A DNA stretch of 18,668 nucleotides from an uncultured Cytophagaceae bacterium (lineage in GTDB: Bacteria; Bacteroidota; Bacteroidia; Cytophagales; Spirosomataceae). Made by a program: the position numbers and the translations under genes. The stretch lies in NCBI GenBank assembly GCA_938008575.1, contig CALLKB010000200.1, positions 1-18,668 of the forward strand, written 5' to 3'. A model generated the notes under the pieces. The model was not told where the DNA came from. It saw nothing but the letters and a program-made list of their open reading frames with translations, and made no database searches. Shown here one piece after another: positions 1 to 7,742 of this stretch. Position 1 is the first letter of the stretch. Every line of letters starts with the position of its first letter.

Positions 1-41
1 TCATCCATGTTTTTTTGTTATTCATAATCTTAATTGTTAGT

Positions 42-69
42 CAGTCGCTAGTCAATAGTCACTAGTCAG
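42..69. repeat. Short heptanucleotide array (TAGTCAN type)
   Basis: AGTC recurs with an exact 7-bp period at 43, 50, 57 and 64, giving the units CAGTCGC, TAGTCAA, TAGTCAC and TAGTCAG. A further AGTC at 39-42 is out of register. The units are degenerate, so this is an old or drifting array. It lies in the non-coding spacer downstream of the tolC-like gene. Heptanucleotide repeats of this style (STRR) are known from cyanobacteria; the comparison here is by analogy only. Confidence 0.6.
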
Positions 70-118
70 GTTGTTTAATTTTTTCATTTAAAATATACTC
101 AGCTTTTCCTCTGAGGGT

Positions 119-138
119 CCCTAGGTTAAAACCTAGGG
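119..138. repeat. Perfect 9-bp-arm palindrome, possible terminator or REP-like element
   Basis: CCCTAGGTT and AACCTAGGG form a perfect inverted repeat with a 2-base AA loop. TTATAAAAAATT follows on the plus strand. It lies 73 bp beyond the tolC-like stop codon, so it could act as a transcription terminator, although the T-run needed on the minus strand is poor. It could equally be a dispersed REP-like palindrome. A genome-wide copy count would separate the two. Confidence 0.6.
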
Positions 139-162
139 TTATAAAAAATTCTTATGCCACAT

Positions 163-211
163 CTCTTCACTCTTACTTCTAAACTCTTACCTCTTCATTC
201 TTAGCTCTTAA
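163..211. repeat. Seven-unit degenerate heptanucleotide array abutting the tolC-like stop codon
   Basis: Seven consecutive 7-mers fill 163-211 exactly: CTCTTCA, CTCTTAC, TTCTAAA, CTCTTAC, CTCTTCA, TTCTTAG, CTCTTAA. The last base touches the stop codon of the tolC-like gene (212-214 on the minus strand). Two unit types occur twice, so the array is more than a pyrimidine-rich stretch. Its unit is unrelated to the TAGTCAN array about 100 bp away. Confidence 0.6.
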
Positions 212-1666
212 CTAAAACGTCAAACTCTTCCCTTGGTAATAATCCAAAATCTTCGTCCGAAACACAAAATCGTATTTCACCTGAATCAAAGCCAAACGCG
301 CCTTATCCAAATTCGTCTTCTGTAAATTATAGCTCACAAAATCAATCGTTCCCGCATTAAAACGACTCTCTGACGCCCGGAAACTTTCCTCCAAGGCCGA
401 AACTTGTTGGGACGATGCCTCAAACTTATTCGCCGCATTTACCATATTGACATAAGCCTGCTCAATATTTTGACGTAAAGTCAAACGAGCTTTTTCTGCC
501 TCAATTTCTGCATTTTGCTTCTGCAATCCCGCCTGCATCACCCGCGTGCGATTCGCATATTTGGCAAAAATCGGAATGTTTAAATTCAATGAAACCACTT
601 TGTTCTGCGTGTTATTCAATTGATCAAAATACGCCACCGTCGTTCCCTCACCATATTTCGGCTGTACCGTTGACACCGGATAATTTGTTCCGGCAATTGC
701 AACAGATCCTAAGTTGACCGTTTGGGTTCCTAATAATTCCACCGACTTCAATGCATTCGATTGATTCGCCGACCAGCTTCCACTCATCGATAGGGTAGGG
801 AGGCGTAAGGCTTTCGCAACATCCACGCCTTTCGCAGCTCCTTGCACGCGGAAATCCGCGGCACGAACTAAAGGTTGAATGTCCAAGGCTTTGGCATAAA
901 TCGCATCGACCGATAAATCATAAGCCTTCGAGGAAGGAACCGGCACTTGAATCCGTTGCAAATCAAATGCCCGAATGCTCGAATCATTCAATAATTGTTG
1001 CAAAGTCAATTTGTTGATATCCAAGGTGCTTTGAAAAGACACGACATTGGATTCTTCATTCGCCAACTGGGCCTTCAAATCCAAGACATTCGATATCGGC
1101 AAAGTACCTGCAGTCACTAATTTCTGCGTACGCTCAATCTGTAATTTGGTGATTTCCGTCTGCGCTTTGGCAATCGATAATTGATCCTCCGCATTCAAAA
1201 TAGACAAATACGAAAGAACCACCTGCAAAGCAATATTTTCCCGCATCGATTGCAAATCCTGCTGCGTCGCCTTCAAGGAATATTCATTTTGCAAGACCGT
1301 ATTACGCAACTGACCGCCATTAAAGAGCGTCATATTCGCATTCAAGCCCACATTATTGTAATTGATATTACGCGAATCATAACCATTGGTATACGGGTTA
1401 ATCGACCGACCAAAACTCGCCGCCTGATTAATATTTCCCCCCAAAGATGGCAATTGATTATATTTCGCTTGTTGGTACGTCAACTCCGCATTCTTCAAGT
1501 TCACCTCATAAGACTTCACCGTCAAATTATGCTGCAGCGCGATGTCCACGGCTTGGCTTAAACTCAAATGAACCACCTGCGCATTGCCTTGAATGGCGGT
1601 CTGCGCGTGAGCTCCCCAGGACAATCCTGCCAACAAGGTAAGCGAAAGGTATTTTTTAATAGACAT
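212..1666 (-). CDS. TolC-family outer-membrane efflux protein
   Basis: The outer-membrane channel component of a tripartite export system (RND, ABC or MFS partner not visible), exporting drugs, metals or other solutes from cell to exterior. The 484-residue product starts with a lysine-containing signal peptide ending GLSWGAHAQ. It then shows two long helical OEP-type repeats rich in Q, N, A and L, including an early VHLSLSQAVDIALQHN motif and a late RFNAGTIDFVSYNLQKT, both typical of TolC relatives. An in-frame ATG 33 bases upstream would add MYYCELILSTP in front of the signal peptide, so the internal ATG at 1664-1666 is preferred. No adaptor or pump gene is seen in the window. One may lie to the left, where an ATG sits at 6-8 on the minus strand. 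Confidence 0.88.
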   Translation of the reverse strand: MSIKKYLSLTLLAGLSWGAHAQTAIQGNAQVVHLSLSQAVDIALQHNLTVKSYEVNLKNAELTYQQAKYNQLPSLGGNINQAASFGRSINPYTNGYDSRNINYNNVGLNANMTLFNGGQLRNTVLQNEYSLKATQQDLQSMRENIALQVVLSYLSILNAEDQLSIAKAQTEITKLQIERTQKLVTAGTLPISNVLDLKAQLANEESNVVSFQSTLDINKLTLQQLLNDSSIRAFDLQRIQVPVPSSKAYDLSVDAIYAKALDIQPLVRAADFRVQGAAKGVDVAKALRLPTLSMSGSWSANQSNALKSVELLGTQTVNLGSVAIAGTNYPVSTVQPKYGEGTTVAYFDQLNNTQNKVVSLNLNIPIFAKYANRTRVMQAGLQKQNAEIEAEKARLTLRQNIEQAYVNMVNAANKFEASSQQVSALEESFRASESRFNAGTIDFVSYNLQKTNLDKARLALIQVKYDFVFRTKILDYYQGKSLTF

Positions 1667-1762
1667 AGGCGTCGATAGAATTAGTTCACAATAATACACA
1701 AATGCGTTTTGTGCAAGTTTGATTTTTGGATAAACGGCAAGAGTCGCTGATAAAATCCGCGA

Positions 1763-2431
1763 TTACTGCACAACAGGGAAACGGCGTTTCGCCTCCGCAC
1801 GCGAAAAAGCATTAAAATGCCACCACTCAAATTCAATCCGCATAAAGCCCGCTGCTTGCATGGCTTCCCGCAAAATCAATCGGTTTTGGTAAGCTTTTTG
1901 GCTAAGTTGGCCTGATGCCAAAAACACCCGCTCCTTGGAAGGATAAGCCAAATCGCCAAAAAAATCATATTTCGTTCCCATGTCCAAAGGCTTTCCATTC
2001 GCATCCGCCACCGTTAAATCCAAGGCAGATCCATAATTATGAATGGAATGTTGCTTCGGATCCGCCACGTATTTTTGGCGCTCTGAGGGCGGATATTGTG
2101 TCAGCGTATTCCACAAAACCCATTGAATGGATAGGGGACGTGCGGCATCGTAAATCAATAAATGAAATCCTGGGTGTTTCTTTTCTAGGGCAGCCTGCGC
2201 TTGTTGAAGCATCGCCATAACCGGTTTTTGCACATAGGCATGTCGCAGACAACCATAAACATCCTTGCCCATGAAATTATCCGCTGTCCCATATTTCAAA
2301 TCCACCATTACCCCGGGGGCATTCGATGTAACTTCAAGCAAGCCTTGTTTTTCCATGGCAAGCTCATACGAACACGTCGTTTTTTGTGCCCAAGCAGCAA
2401 AGGTGAGGAGGACTAAGGCAATCGTGCGCAT
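1763..2431 (-). CDS. ddpX: D-alanyl-D-alanine dipeptidase (VanX/DdpX, peptidase M15D)
   Basis: A zinc-dependent dipeptidase that hydrolyses free D-Ala-D-Ala, probably in the periplasm for cell-wall dipeptide turnover. The 222 residues begin with a short hydrophobic signal segment (residues 3-15). The zinc site reads SIHNYGSALD (H131, D138) and EWWHF (catalytic E202, ligand H205). YDAARPL carries the conserved arginine R98. This is the complete VanX signature. There is no vanH, vanA or vanRS neighbour, so a housekeeping peptidoglycan-salvage role is more likely than glycopeptide resistance. The start is 46 bp from the divergent SpmA/SpmB-like gene, so the two share a compact promoter region. 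The upstream gene of a minus-strand operon would have to be that divergent gene, so this one has its own promoter. Confidence 0.87.
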   Translation of the reverse strand: MRTIALVLLTFAAWAQKTTCSYELAMEKQGLLEVTSNAPGVMVDLKYGTADNFMGKDVYGCLRHAYVQKPVMAMLQQAQAALEKKHPGFHLLIYDAARPLSIQWVLWNTLTQYPPSERQKYVADPKQHSIHNYGSALDLTVADANGKPLDMGTKYDFFGDLAYPSKERVFLASGQLSQKAYQNRLILREAMQAAGFMRIEFEWWHFNAFSRAEAKRRFPVVQ

Positions 2432-2477
2432 AATAATCGGAGATTTTGCCTAAATTTAACCAAATTTCCTCGACCCT

Positions 2478-3713
2478 ATGGCATTAAATTGGATTTGGTT
2501 TTTATTCTTCGGTGTGGCTTTTGTGGTCGCAATTATTCAATATCTCTTCTTTGGGAATGCCGAAATATTCAAAATCCTCGTGGATGGCATGTTCGATTCC
2601 GCTGAACTAGCCGTCATGAAAATTGCCTTGCCTTTGGCAGGTGTTATGACTTTTTTCATGGGCATCTTACAAGTAGGAGAGAAGGCGGGAGCGATTCAAT
2701 TTTTAGCCAAACGCATCGGACCCTTTTTCACCCGTTTGTTTCCGGAAATTCCCAAAGACCATCCGGTGCACGGGCAAATGATCATGAATTTTTCAGCCAA
2801 TTTATTGGGTTTAGACAATGCGGCGACGCCTTTTGGTCTGAAAGCGATGCAGAGTTTACAAGAAGTAAACCCCGATAAAGATACGGCCTCCAATTCTCAA
2901 ATCATGTTTTTGGTACTGCATTCCGCAGGCCCTGTATTGATTCCTTTGAGTATTATGGCCCAACGGGCCATTTATGGAGCGCAAGACGCCTCTGATATCT
3001 TCATTCCTTGCCTCATGGCAACTTATGCGACGACAATTACGGGTCTGATTTTTGTATCCATCAAACAAAAAATCAACTTATTAGAACCTGTACTTTTCGC
3101 CTGGTTGGCCGGCCTAACCGCCTTTCTCGGAGCCATCTTGTGGTACTTCAGTTCCTTACCCAAAGAGGCCATCGAAATGCAGTCTAAAGTCTTCTCGAAT
3201 GGCTTTCTATTCTTGCTGATTTTCTCTTTCATTGCCGCGGGAATGCGCAAGAAAATTGACATTTTCGGAACGTTTGTGGAGGGCGCTAAAGGCGGATTTG
3301 AGACTTCCGTGAAAGTCATTCCATATTTAGTGGGGCTATTAGTCGCGATTTCTTGCCTGCGTAATTCGGGCGTTTTGGGCTATATGGTTGACGGAATCAA
3401 ATACTTGGTGGATTTGTCGGGCATCGACAACCGCTGGGTGGATGCGATGCCTACCGCCTTGTTGCATCCAGTGAGTGGCAGTGGATCGCGCGCGATGATG
3501 ATTGATACGATGAAAACTTTCGGATCTGACTCTTTTGTGGGGCGCCTATCCTGTGTATTCCAAGGCTCTGCTGAAACCGTTTTATACGTCGTGGCTTTGT
3601 ATTTCGGATCTGTTCAGGTGCGCAATATTCGATACACCTTGTGGGCGGGCTTGTTCGCAGATTTTGTTGGAATCGCCACTGCGATTTGGGTGAGCTATTT
3701 GTTCTTTGGCTAG
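2478..3713 (+). CDS. Fused SpmA/SpmB-like membrane protein with nucleoside-recognition (Gate) domains
   Basis: A 411-residue polytopic inner-membrane protein with roughly eight to ten hydrophobic segments. Two Gate-type halves are visible: an SpmA-like half around residues 45-150, containing MNFSANLLGLDNAATPFGLKA split over residues 103-122, and an SpmB-like half around 270-400 with HPVSGSGSRAMMID and FQGSAETVLYV. In spore formers SpmA and SpmB are separate proteins needed for spore-core dehydration. Bacteroidota do not sporulate and often carry this single-chain fusion, whose substrate is unknown. It is probably a transporter. The gene stands alone, divergent from the dipeptidase. Its stop codon overlaps the stop codon of the convergent wzi-like gene by sharing the palindrome CTAG. 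Confidence 0.85.
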   Translation: MALNWIWFLFFGVAFVVAIIQYLFFGNAEIFKILVDGMFDSAELAVMKIALPLAGVMTFFMGILQVGEKAGAIQFLAKRIGPFFTRLFPEIPKDHPVHGQMIMNFSANLLGLDNAATPFGLKAMQSLQEVNPDKDTASNSQIMFLVLHSAGPVLIPLSIMAQRAIYGAQDASDIFIPCLMATYATTITGLIFVSIKQKINLLEPVLFAWLAGLTAFLGAILWYFSSLPKEAIEMQSKVFSNGFLFLLIFSFIAAGMRKKIDIFGTFVEGAKGGFETSVKVIPYLVGLLVAISCLRNSGVLGYMVDGIKYLVDLSGIDNRWVDAMPTALLHPVSGSGSRAMMIDTMKTFGSDSFVGRLSCVFQGSAETVLYVVALYFGSVQVRNIRYTLWAGLFADFVGIATAIWVSYLFFG

Positions 3714-5149
3714 TTCAAAGGCAAAACCAAAGAGACATTTCCGCCGATAACATCCGGTTTCCAAAGACCTTTGTCGGCGCCAAGCGACGCCTTCAAATGT
3801 GCATCATATCCCATCAATTGGACAGGTCGTTGCCATTGCACACCAACAGATACCTGCTTGAGGGCATTGGTATATTCATTTCCGTAGGATCCAATTGCAT
3901 TGGATAAACTCCCTCGGATCAGAATTTCATTTTCGCCCCATTTTCCACTCGCGGCAACATAAAAAGTTTCAACCCGACTGTTATCGAAATACACAGCATT
4001 CCCTGGAGAGAGGTCTGTTTCAGAGTCCAAAGTCATGAGCGGCGTTCCTATCCCGTGACCCATATAGGTCCATCCATCGCGATAAACACTATTATTTTGA
4101 TAATTATCTTGGCCTCTTAAAATACCAATATTGCCAGCGCCACCAGAACCGCCTTGAGATGTCGCATTAAAATATTCAACAACAAGTTTCAAAATACCTT
4201 GATCTGCCTTTCTTGTGAATGCAATCCCATGCAAACCGTCGGTAATATTATTTCCATAATAAAGCGATCCGTCTTCATAAATACTTTGGCGATAGAAAAA
4301 TACTTTGGCTTTTTTCCAATCTATTTCCATTCCAATATCCACAGAACCGAGGTGATTGCCTAATCGATTCCAACCATCATTGACACCATATGTTGCGGTA
4401 TCTCCGCCTACTACGTTCATACTTTGGCCCGTAATCATATAGATGTATTCTTTCAAACCCGTTACAATCTTCCCATTACGTGCCGCGATATTATAGGGAT
4501 CGGCATATTTTAATGTTCCGCCCCACTGCACTTGATGATTAAATCCACCGTAAAATTTAAATAACCAATTGGGCTTGCCTAATCGGCCATAAAATGACTT
4601 TTGATGCAAATAAAAATCTGCCACATCGCTTCGTTGGTTTTCAAACCACCCATGTGCATAATTACCTTTAAAACCGACAACGCCATTAATGAATTTAGGA
4701 GCCCAATAGTCGTTGACAACCAGATTAATCATGGGCATAGGAAGCGCATTGCCCGACCAAATATAAGATCCCGAACTGAGCGTCGAGTCACCTAATCCTT
4801 GGATTTGTTTCTTGCGACCCGCTTGTAATTCAAATATGCCAAATTTGCCTTTCAAATAAGCCTCTTGCAACAACACATCAGCTTTGGTTTCGGTTAAATT
4901 AACCAAAGCTTTAACACCATAACCCCAACTTGTACGCTTATTTACTTTGAAAAAATCACCAAATGACACCCCTGCGGTAGCATAACTTTCTTTGGTTGGT
5001 ACGGCTCCATATTGATTTGCGCGCAACCAGAACGGGGTGTAAGTTCCCGAAGTTAATCCCATGCCTAACTCAATGCTGGGTTCTTTTTTTTCCTGCGCTT
5101 GAGCGCCGAAGGCTAGCAACAATACAAATATGAAGGCGCAAAGACGCAT
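3710..5149 (-). CDS. Capsule assembly Wzi-family outer-membrane protein
   Basis: A 479-residue predicted outer-membrane beta-barrel. Residues 1-19 form a signal peptide (MRLCAFIFVLLLAFGAQAQ). The GTYTPFWLRANQYGAVP region that follows is characteristic of Bacteroidota Wzi-family proteins. The rest alternates short amphipathic strands with aromatic residues and ends near the carboxy terminus with VSLVLPLN, as barrels do. In E. coli Wzi is a surface lectin that anchors capsule; here binding or display of a surface polysaccharide is inferred. A longer frame starting at 5266 was rejected because its first residues translate the palindromic repeat at 5232-5252 and precede a good signal peptide. The gene lies beyond a toxin-antitoxin insertion from the UpxY/gmd polysaccharide operon on the same strand. 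Confidence 0.8.
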   Translation of the reverse strand: MRLCAFIFVLLLAFGAQAQEKKEPSIELGMGLTSGTYTPFWLRANQYGAVPTKESYATAGVSFGDFFKVNKRTSWGYGVKALVNLTETKADVLLQEAYLKGKFGIFELQAGRKKQIQGLGDSTLSSGSYIWSGNALPMPMINLVVNDYWAPKFINGVVGFKGNYAHGWFENQRSDVADFYLHQKSFYGRLGKPNWLFKFYGGFNHQVQWGGTLKYADPYNIAARNGKIVTGLKEYIYMITGQSMNVVGGDTATYGVNDGWNRLGNHLGSVDIGMEIDWKKAKVFFYRQSIYEDGSLYYGNNITDGLHGIAFTRKADQGILKLVVEYFNATSQGGSGGAGNIGILRGQDNYQNNSVYRDGWTYMGHGIGTPLMTLDSETDLSPGNAVYFDNSRVETFYVAASGKWGENEILIRGSLSNAIGSYGNEYTNALKQVSVGVQWQRPVQLMGYDAHLKASLGADKGLWKPDVIGGNVSLVLPLN

Positions 5150-5197
5150 GAAATCGGTTTTAGGCCTGCAAAATACGAAAAAAGAATTAAGAAATCT

Positions 5198-5292
5198 GTG
5201 GAGACGCGATAGACTTAGAGTGTGTGCAATATGTAGAGACGCGATACCTCGCATCTTTCTTAACATATTAACGCGATTATCACATCTCTACA
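5198..5292. repeat. Dispersed palindromic repeat cluster, copy A (GTAGAGACGCGAT type)
   Basis: TGTAGAGACGCGAT (5232-5245) pairs imperfectly with ATCACATCTCTACA (5279-5292); the two mismatches are C-to-T changes in the CG steps. The first 21 bases, 5232-5252, recur exactly and in inverted orientation at 5986-6006. A third degenerate half-copy, TGTGGAGACGCGATA, lies at 5198-5212. Similar GTAGAGACGCGAT palindromes are recalled as dispersed REP/MITE-like repeats in Bacteroidota and cyanobacteria. The 294-bp spacer between wzi and the antitoxin otherwise holds only the candidate promoter at 5349-5380. Confidence 0.75.
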
Positions 5293-5348
5293 ATTCTGAC
5301 AAACGGTTAACCAACATACTGATTATTTATAACGAATTCGATTATCGA

Positions 5349-5380
5349 ATTGACCACAAATGAAGTATAAAGTACATTTG
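5349..5380 (+). promoter_or_regulatory. Candidate Bacteroidota-type promoter of the toxin-antitoxin pair
   Basis: ATTG at 5349-5352 and TACATTTG at 5373-5380 fit the Bacteroidota -33 (TTTG) and -7 (TAnnTTTG) elements with a 20-base spacer; only the first base of the -33 box differs. Transcription would start near 5386, downstream of the first in-frame ATG (5360). This argues for the internal ATG at 5444 as the antitoxin start. No experimental support is available. Confidence 0.5.
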
Positions 5381-5443
5381 TCAAACAACCTTAACCACTA
5401 CAAAATGCTAGCTCATAAAACCAAAAAAACGTTACATTTGATT

Positions 5444-5644
5444 ATGAAAAGAAGAATCCAAATCTTTCCAAAGGATAAAAAACAGCGATTAGCCTTGACT
5501 CAATGGCTACGCGAAAACAATATCCCATATGAAGAATTAGATTCAAAATATGATCCGGCAATTGTTGAAAAGGTTCTCGATGGAAAACGTAATATTGAAG
5601 AGGGCAATTTTATCAAATTTACGCCGGAAATGTTGTGGAAATAA
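5444..5644 (+). CDS. Putative antitoxin of the YoeB-type module
   Basis: A 66-residue basic-to-acidic protein directly upstream of a YoeB-family toxin, overlapping it by 10 bases, as expected of a cognate antitoxin. I do not recognise the family with certainty; it is not an obvious YefM/Phd protein. The sequence starts MKRRIQIFPKDKK, continues with a helical QWLRENNIPYEELDSKYD segment, and ends with an acidic and aromatic tail (GNFIKFTPEMLWK) that could wrap the toxin. Two upstream in-frame ATGs exist (5360 and 5405). The chosen ATG lies after the likely promoter, and residues upstream of it look non-native. The antitoxin role is inferred from the overlap and the neighbour. Confidence 0.65.
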   Translation: MKRRIQIFPKDKKQRLALTQWLRENNIPYEELDSKYDPAIVEKVLDGKRNIEEGNFIKFTPEMLWK

Positions 5645-5898
5645 TACTATCACCACAAGCGCTATTAGATTTGGAGTATTGGAAGTTCACAGGCCAGAAA
5701 TTGATATTAAAAAGGATTGAAGCTTTATTAGATTCCATACAACAAGACGCATTTAGGGGAATCGGGAAACCTGAAAAACTTCGATTTCAACTTGCGGGTT
5801 GTTGGTCCAGACGTATCAATGCTAAACACCGAATCATTTACGAGATAACCAACAATTCCATACTTATATTGAGTTTAAGGGGGCATTATTTATCGTGA
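5635..5898 (+). CDS. yoeB: YoeB-family mRNA interferase toxin
   Basis: An 87-residue RelE-superfamily ribonuclease that, by family, cuts mRNA in the ribosomal A site. The YoeB signature is complete: GIGKPEKLRF with the catalytic glutamate, the WSRRI arginine, a KHRIIYEIT strand, and the terminal HY pair in GHYLS. It starts with GTG at 5635, inside the antitoxin reading frame, so translation is probably coupled and antitoxin is made first. The toxin seems intact, with no frameshift or missing catalytic residue. The module is on the plus strand between minus-strand polysaccharide genes and is bracketed by inverted repeat copies, which suggests acquisition as a unit. Confidence 0.88.
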   Translation: MEIILSPQALLDLEYWKFTGQKLILKRIEALLDSIQQDAFRGIGKPEKLRFQLAGCWSRRINAKHRIIYEITNNSILILSLRGHYLS

Positions 5899-5985
5899 AT
5901 AATAGAGAATCGCGGCATCTATACTACGTACTATTTCCCTGCGGACTATCGGCTGATGCGTAAATGACATAAAAGGCAAACAGAC

Positions 5986-6006
5986 GCGAGGTATCGCGTC
6001 TCTACA
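5986..6006. repeat. Dispersed palindromic repeat, copy B, inverted relative to copy A
   Basis: These 21 bases are the exact reverse complement of 5232-5252. The copy is itself a near-palindrome: AGACGCGA (5983-5989 and around) pairs with TCGCGTCT (5994-6001). It lies in the 117-bp gap between the toxin stop and the UpxY stop. Apart from this repeat I see nothing in that gap. Confidence 0.75.
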
Positions 6007-6015
6007 ATATGGGAA

Positions 6016-6486
6016 TTACTCCACCCTCGCCACCAACTCAAATCCCAAGGAGTCAATACGTAATCGCACTTCGTGCCGATTTTTAATCCCCATCACTTCC
6101 GCTTGTTGGCCTTTCAAGGCACCCGCATCAATGGTAATAAAATCACCTACTTGAAGCGTATTTCCAAATACCTCAACGGCTGCATGCTCCGATAAAAATT
6201 GTTGGATCGCCAAAATCTCATCGTCTTGAATGACGGCTGGCTTTTGTAACCAATAGACAAAATTGACAACGCCTAGGGTCCGACGAACCGTTGCGCTTTG
6301 TTTCTCTAAATCAATATTGACAAAAACGTACGAACGAAAAAGAGGCTCCTCGGTGACTTTTCGTCGGTCCGACCACTGTTTTTCGCGCTTATTTACGGGG
6401 CAATAGGCCTCGATTCCTGCCTCTTTTAAACGTAAGGCCACTTTTTTCTCTGTGCGAGATTTCGTGTAAACCGCATACCAGGCCAT
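6016..6486 (-). CDS. UpxY-family (RfaH/NusG-like) transcription antiterminator
   Basis: A specialised NusG paralogue of 156 residues. The NGN domain opens with WYAVYTKSRTEKKV, followed by the YCPVNKREKQWSDRR segment and LFRSYVFVNID. A KOW-like module is seen near residues 112-135 (VGDFITIDAGALKGQQAEV). By family it rides with RNA polymerase and suppresses termination in long polysaccharide operons, as Bacteroides UpxY and E. coli RfaH do. It begins 1 base after the dehydrogenase stop codon, so it is the last gene of the gmd operon. That is unusual, because UpxY genes normally lead their locus. The polysaccharide operon it serves may therefore lie elsewhere, or may have been interrupted by the toxin-antitoxin cassette just downstream. 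Confidence 0.87.
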   Translation of the reverse strand: MAWYAVYTKSRTEKKVALRLKEAGIEAYCPVNKREKQWSDRRKVTEEPLFRSYVFVNIDLEKQSATVRRTLGVVNFVYWLQKPAVIQDDEILAIQQFLSEHAAVEVFGNTLQVGDFITIDAGALKGQQAEVMGIKNRHEVRLRIDSLGFELVARVE

Positions 6487-6487
6487 C

Positions 6488-7741
6488 TTATAATCGAGCG
6501 TCTACGATGGATTTATCTAAAATTGATTTGATATCAAAAAGCACCCCATCTTTGGCTTTCAATTCGCCAAAGGCGAGATCCAAAAATTCCCGGTGCGCCA
6601 CTGTTAACACAATGGCATCATAGGCCTGACCTAATTCCGAAACAAGACTGATACCATGCTCATGTTTAACCTCTTTGGCATTCGCCCAAGGATCATAAAC
6701 ATCCACTTCCATACCGAAATCAAACAGCTCTTTGTAAATATCTACCACCCGCGAATTTCGAATATCCGGGCAGTTTTCTTTAAACGTGATGCCCAACATT
6801 AAGGTTTTGGCACCGCCGATTTTCTTTCCTTTTTGAATGAGTAATTTGACCAACTTATTGGCAACAAAAATTCCCATGTTATCATTAACTCGTCGGCCGG
6901 ATAGAATAACCTGCGGATAATAGCCCAAACTCTCCGATTTATGCAATAAATAGTATGGATCGACCCCAATACAGTGGCCGCCTACTAAACCGGGCTTAAA
7001 ATTCAAGAAATTCCATTTGGTTCCCGCAGCTTCTAAAACCTCGGTCGTGTCAATGCCCATCCGATCAAAGATTAAGGAAAGCTCATTAACAAAGGAAATA
7101 TTGACATCGCGCTGAGCATTTTCAATCGCTTTACTCGCCTCAGCAACTTTTAACGATGAGGCCTTGTGCGTGCCAGCGACGATAATCGATTTATATAATT
7201 GATCCACCCACTCCGCAATTTCCGGCGTAGAACCTGACGTAACTTTTTTGATCTTCGTTAATGTATTAACCTTATCGCCAGGATTAATGCGCTCTGGCGA
7301 ATAACCACAGAAAAAATCCTGATTAAAGACCAATCCCGAGTGTTTTTCCAACACCGGCACACAATCTTCCTCCGTGCAACCTGGATAAACCGTGGATTCA
7401 TAAATCACCACGTCACCCTCTTTCAAGACCTTACCGATCATCTCAGATGCCTTTAGCAAAGGAGTCAAATCAGGCTTTTTGAAATGATCAATAGGCGTAG
7501 GAACCGTAACAATAAAGGTATTACAAGTCGCTAAATCCGCCACTTGTGAAGAAAAACGCAAATTTTTCGATTCAGCTAATTGGCCCGCACTAACCTCTTG
7601 GGTACGATCTACTCCCGACTTCAATTCATCAATGCGCGAAGCGTCGATATCAAAACCCAAGGTCGGATAAATCTTCCCAAACTCCACAGCCAGTGGGAAT
7701 CCCACATAGCCCAAACCTATTATCGCAATCGATGGATTCAT
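6488..7741 (-). CDS. tviB: UDP-N-acetylhexosamine dehydrogenase (TviB/WbpO type)
   Basis: A 417-residue UDP-sugar 6-dehydrogenase that makes a UDP-HexNAc uronic acid by two NAD-dependent oxidations. The Rossmann motif GLGYVG is at 9-14. The STVYPGCTEE segment and EASKAIENAQRDVNIS (K203, N207) line the active site. The catalytic cysteine C257 lies in GGHCIGVDPYY. The GGHCIGVDPYY form marks the HexNAc branch (TviB, WbpO, WbpA) rather than the UDP-glucose branch. The exact substrate (UDP-GalNAc or UDP-GlcNAc) is inferred. It begins 1 base after gmd ends and is followed after 1 base by the antiterminator, so the three genes form one transcript for polysaccharide precursor synthesis. Confidence 0.86.
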   Translation of the reverse strand: MNPSIAIIGLGYVGFPLAVEFGKIYPTLGFDIDASRIDELKSGVDRTQEVSAGQLAESKNLRFSSQVADLATCNTFIVTVPTPIDHFKKPDLTPLLKASEMIGKVLKEGDVVIYESTVYPGCTEEDCVPVLEKHSGLVFNQDFFCGYSPERINPGDKVNTLTKIKKVTSGSTPEIAEWVDQLYKSIIVAGTHKASSLKVAEASKAIENAQRDVNISFVNELSLIFDRMGIDTTEVLEAAGTKWNFLNFKPGLVGGHCIGVDPYYLLHKSESLGYYPQVILSGRRVNDNMGIFVANKLVKLLIQKGKKIGGAKTLMLGITFKENCPDIRNSRVVDIYKELFDFGMEVDVYDPWANAKEVKHEHGISLVSELGQAYDAIVLTVAHREFLDLAFGELKAKDGVLFDIKSILDKSIVDARL

Positions 7742-7742
7742 C

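Noticed and set aside
1..8. Start of a further minus-strand gene (ATG at 6-8)
   Set aside because: Only two codons are visible, too little to support a gene.
42..211. CRISPR array
   Set aside because: Units are 7 bp with no spacers of 30-40 bp; this is simple tandem repetition.
5150..5266. Longer N terminus for the wzi-like protein
   Set aside because: The extra residues translate the palindromic repeat and precede a clear signal peptide starting at 5149.
5433..5440. Second TACATTTG in front of the antitoxin as a promoter
   Set aside because: It lies 3 bases before the ATG, so transcription would start after the start codon, and no -33 element is present.
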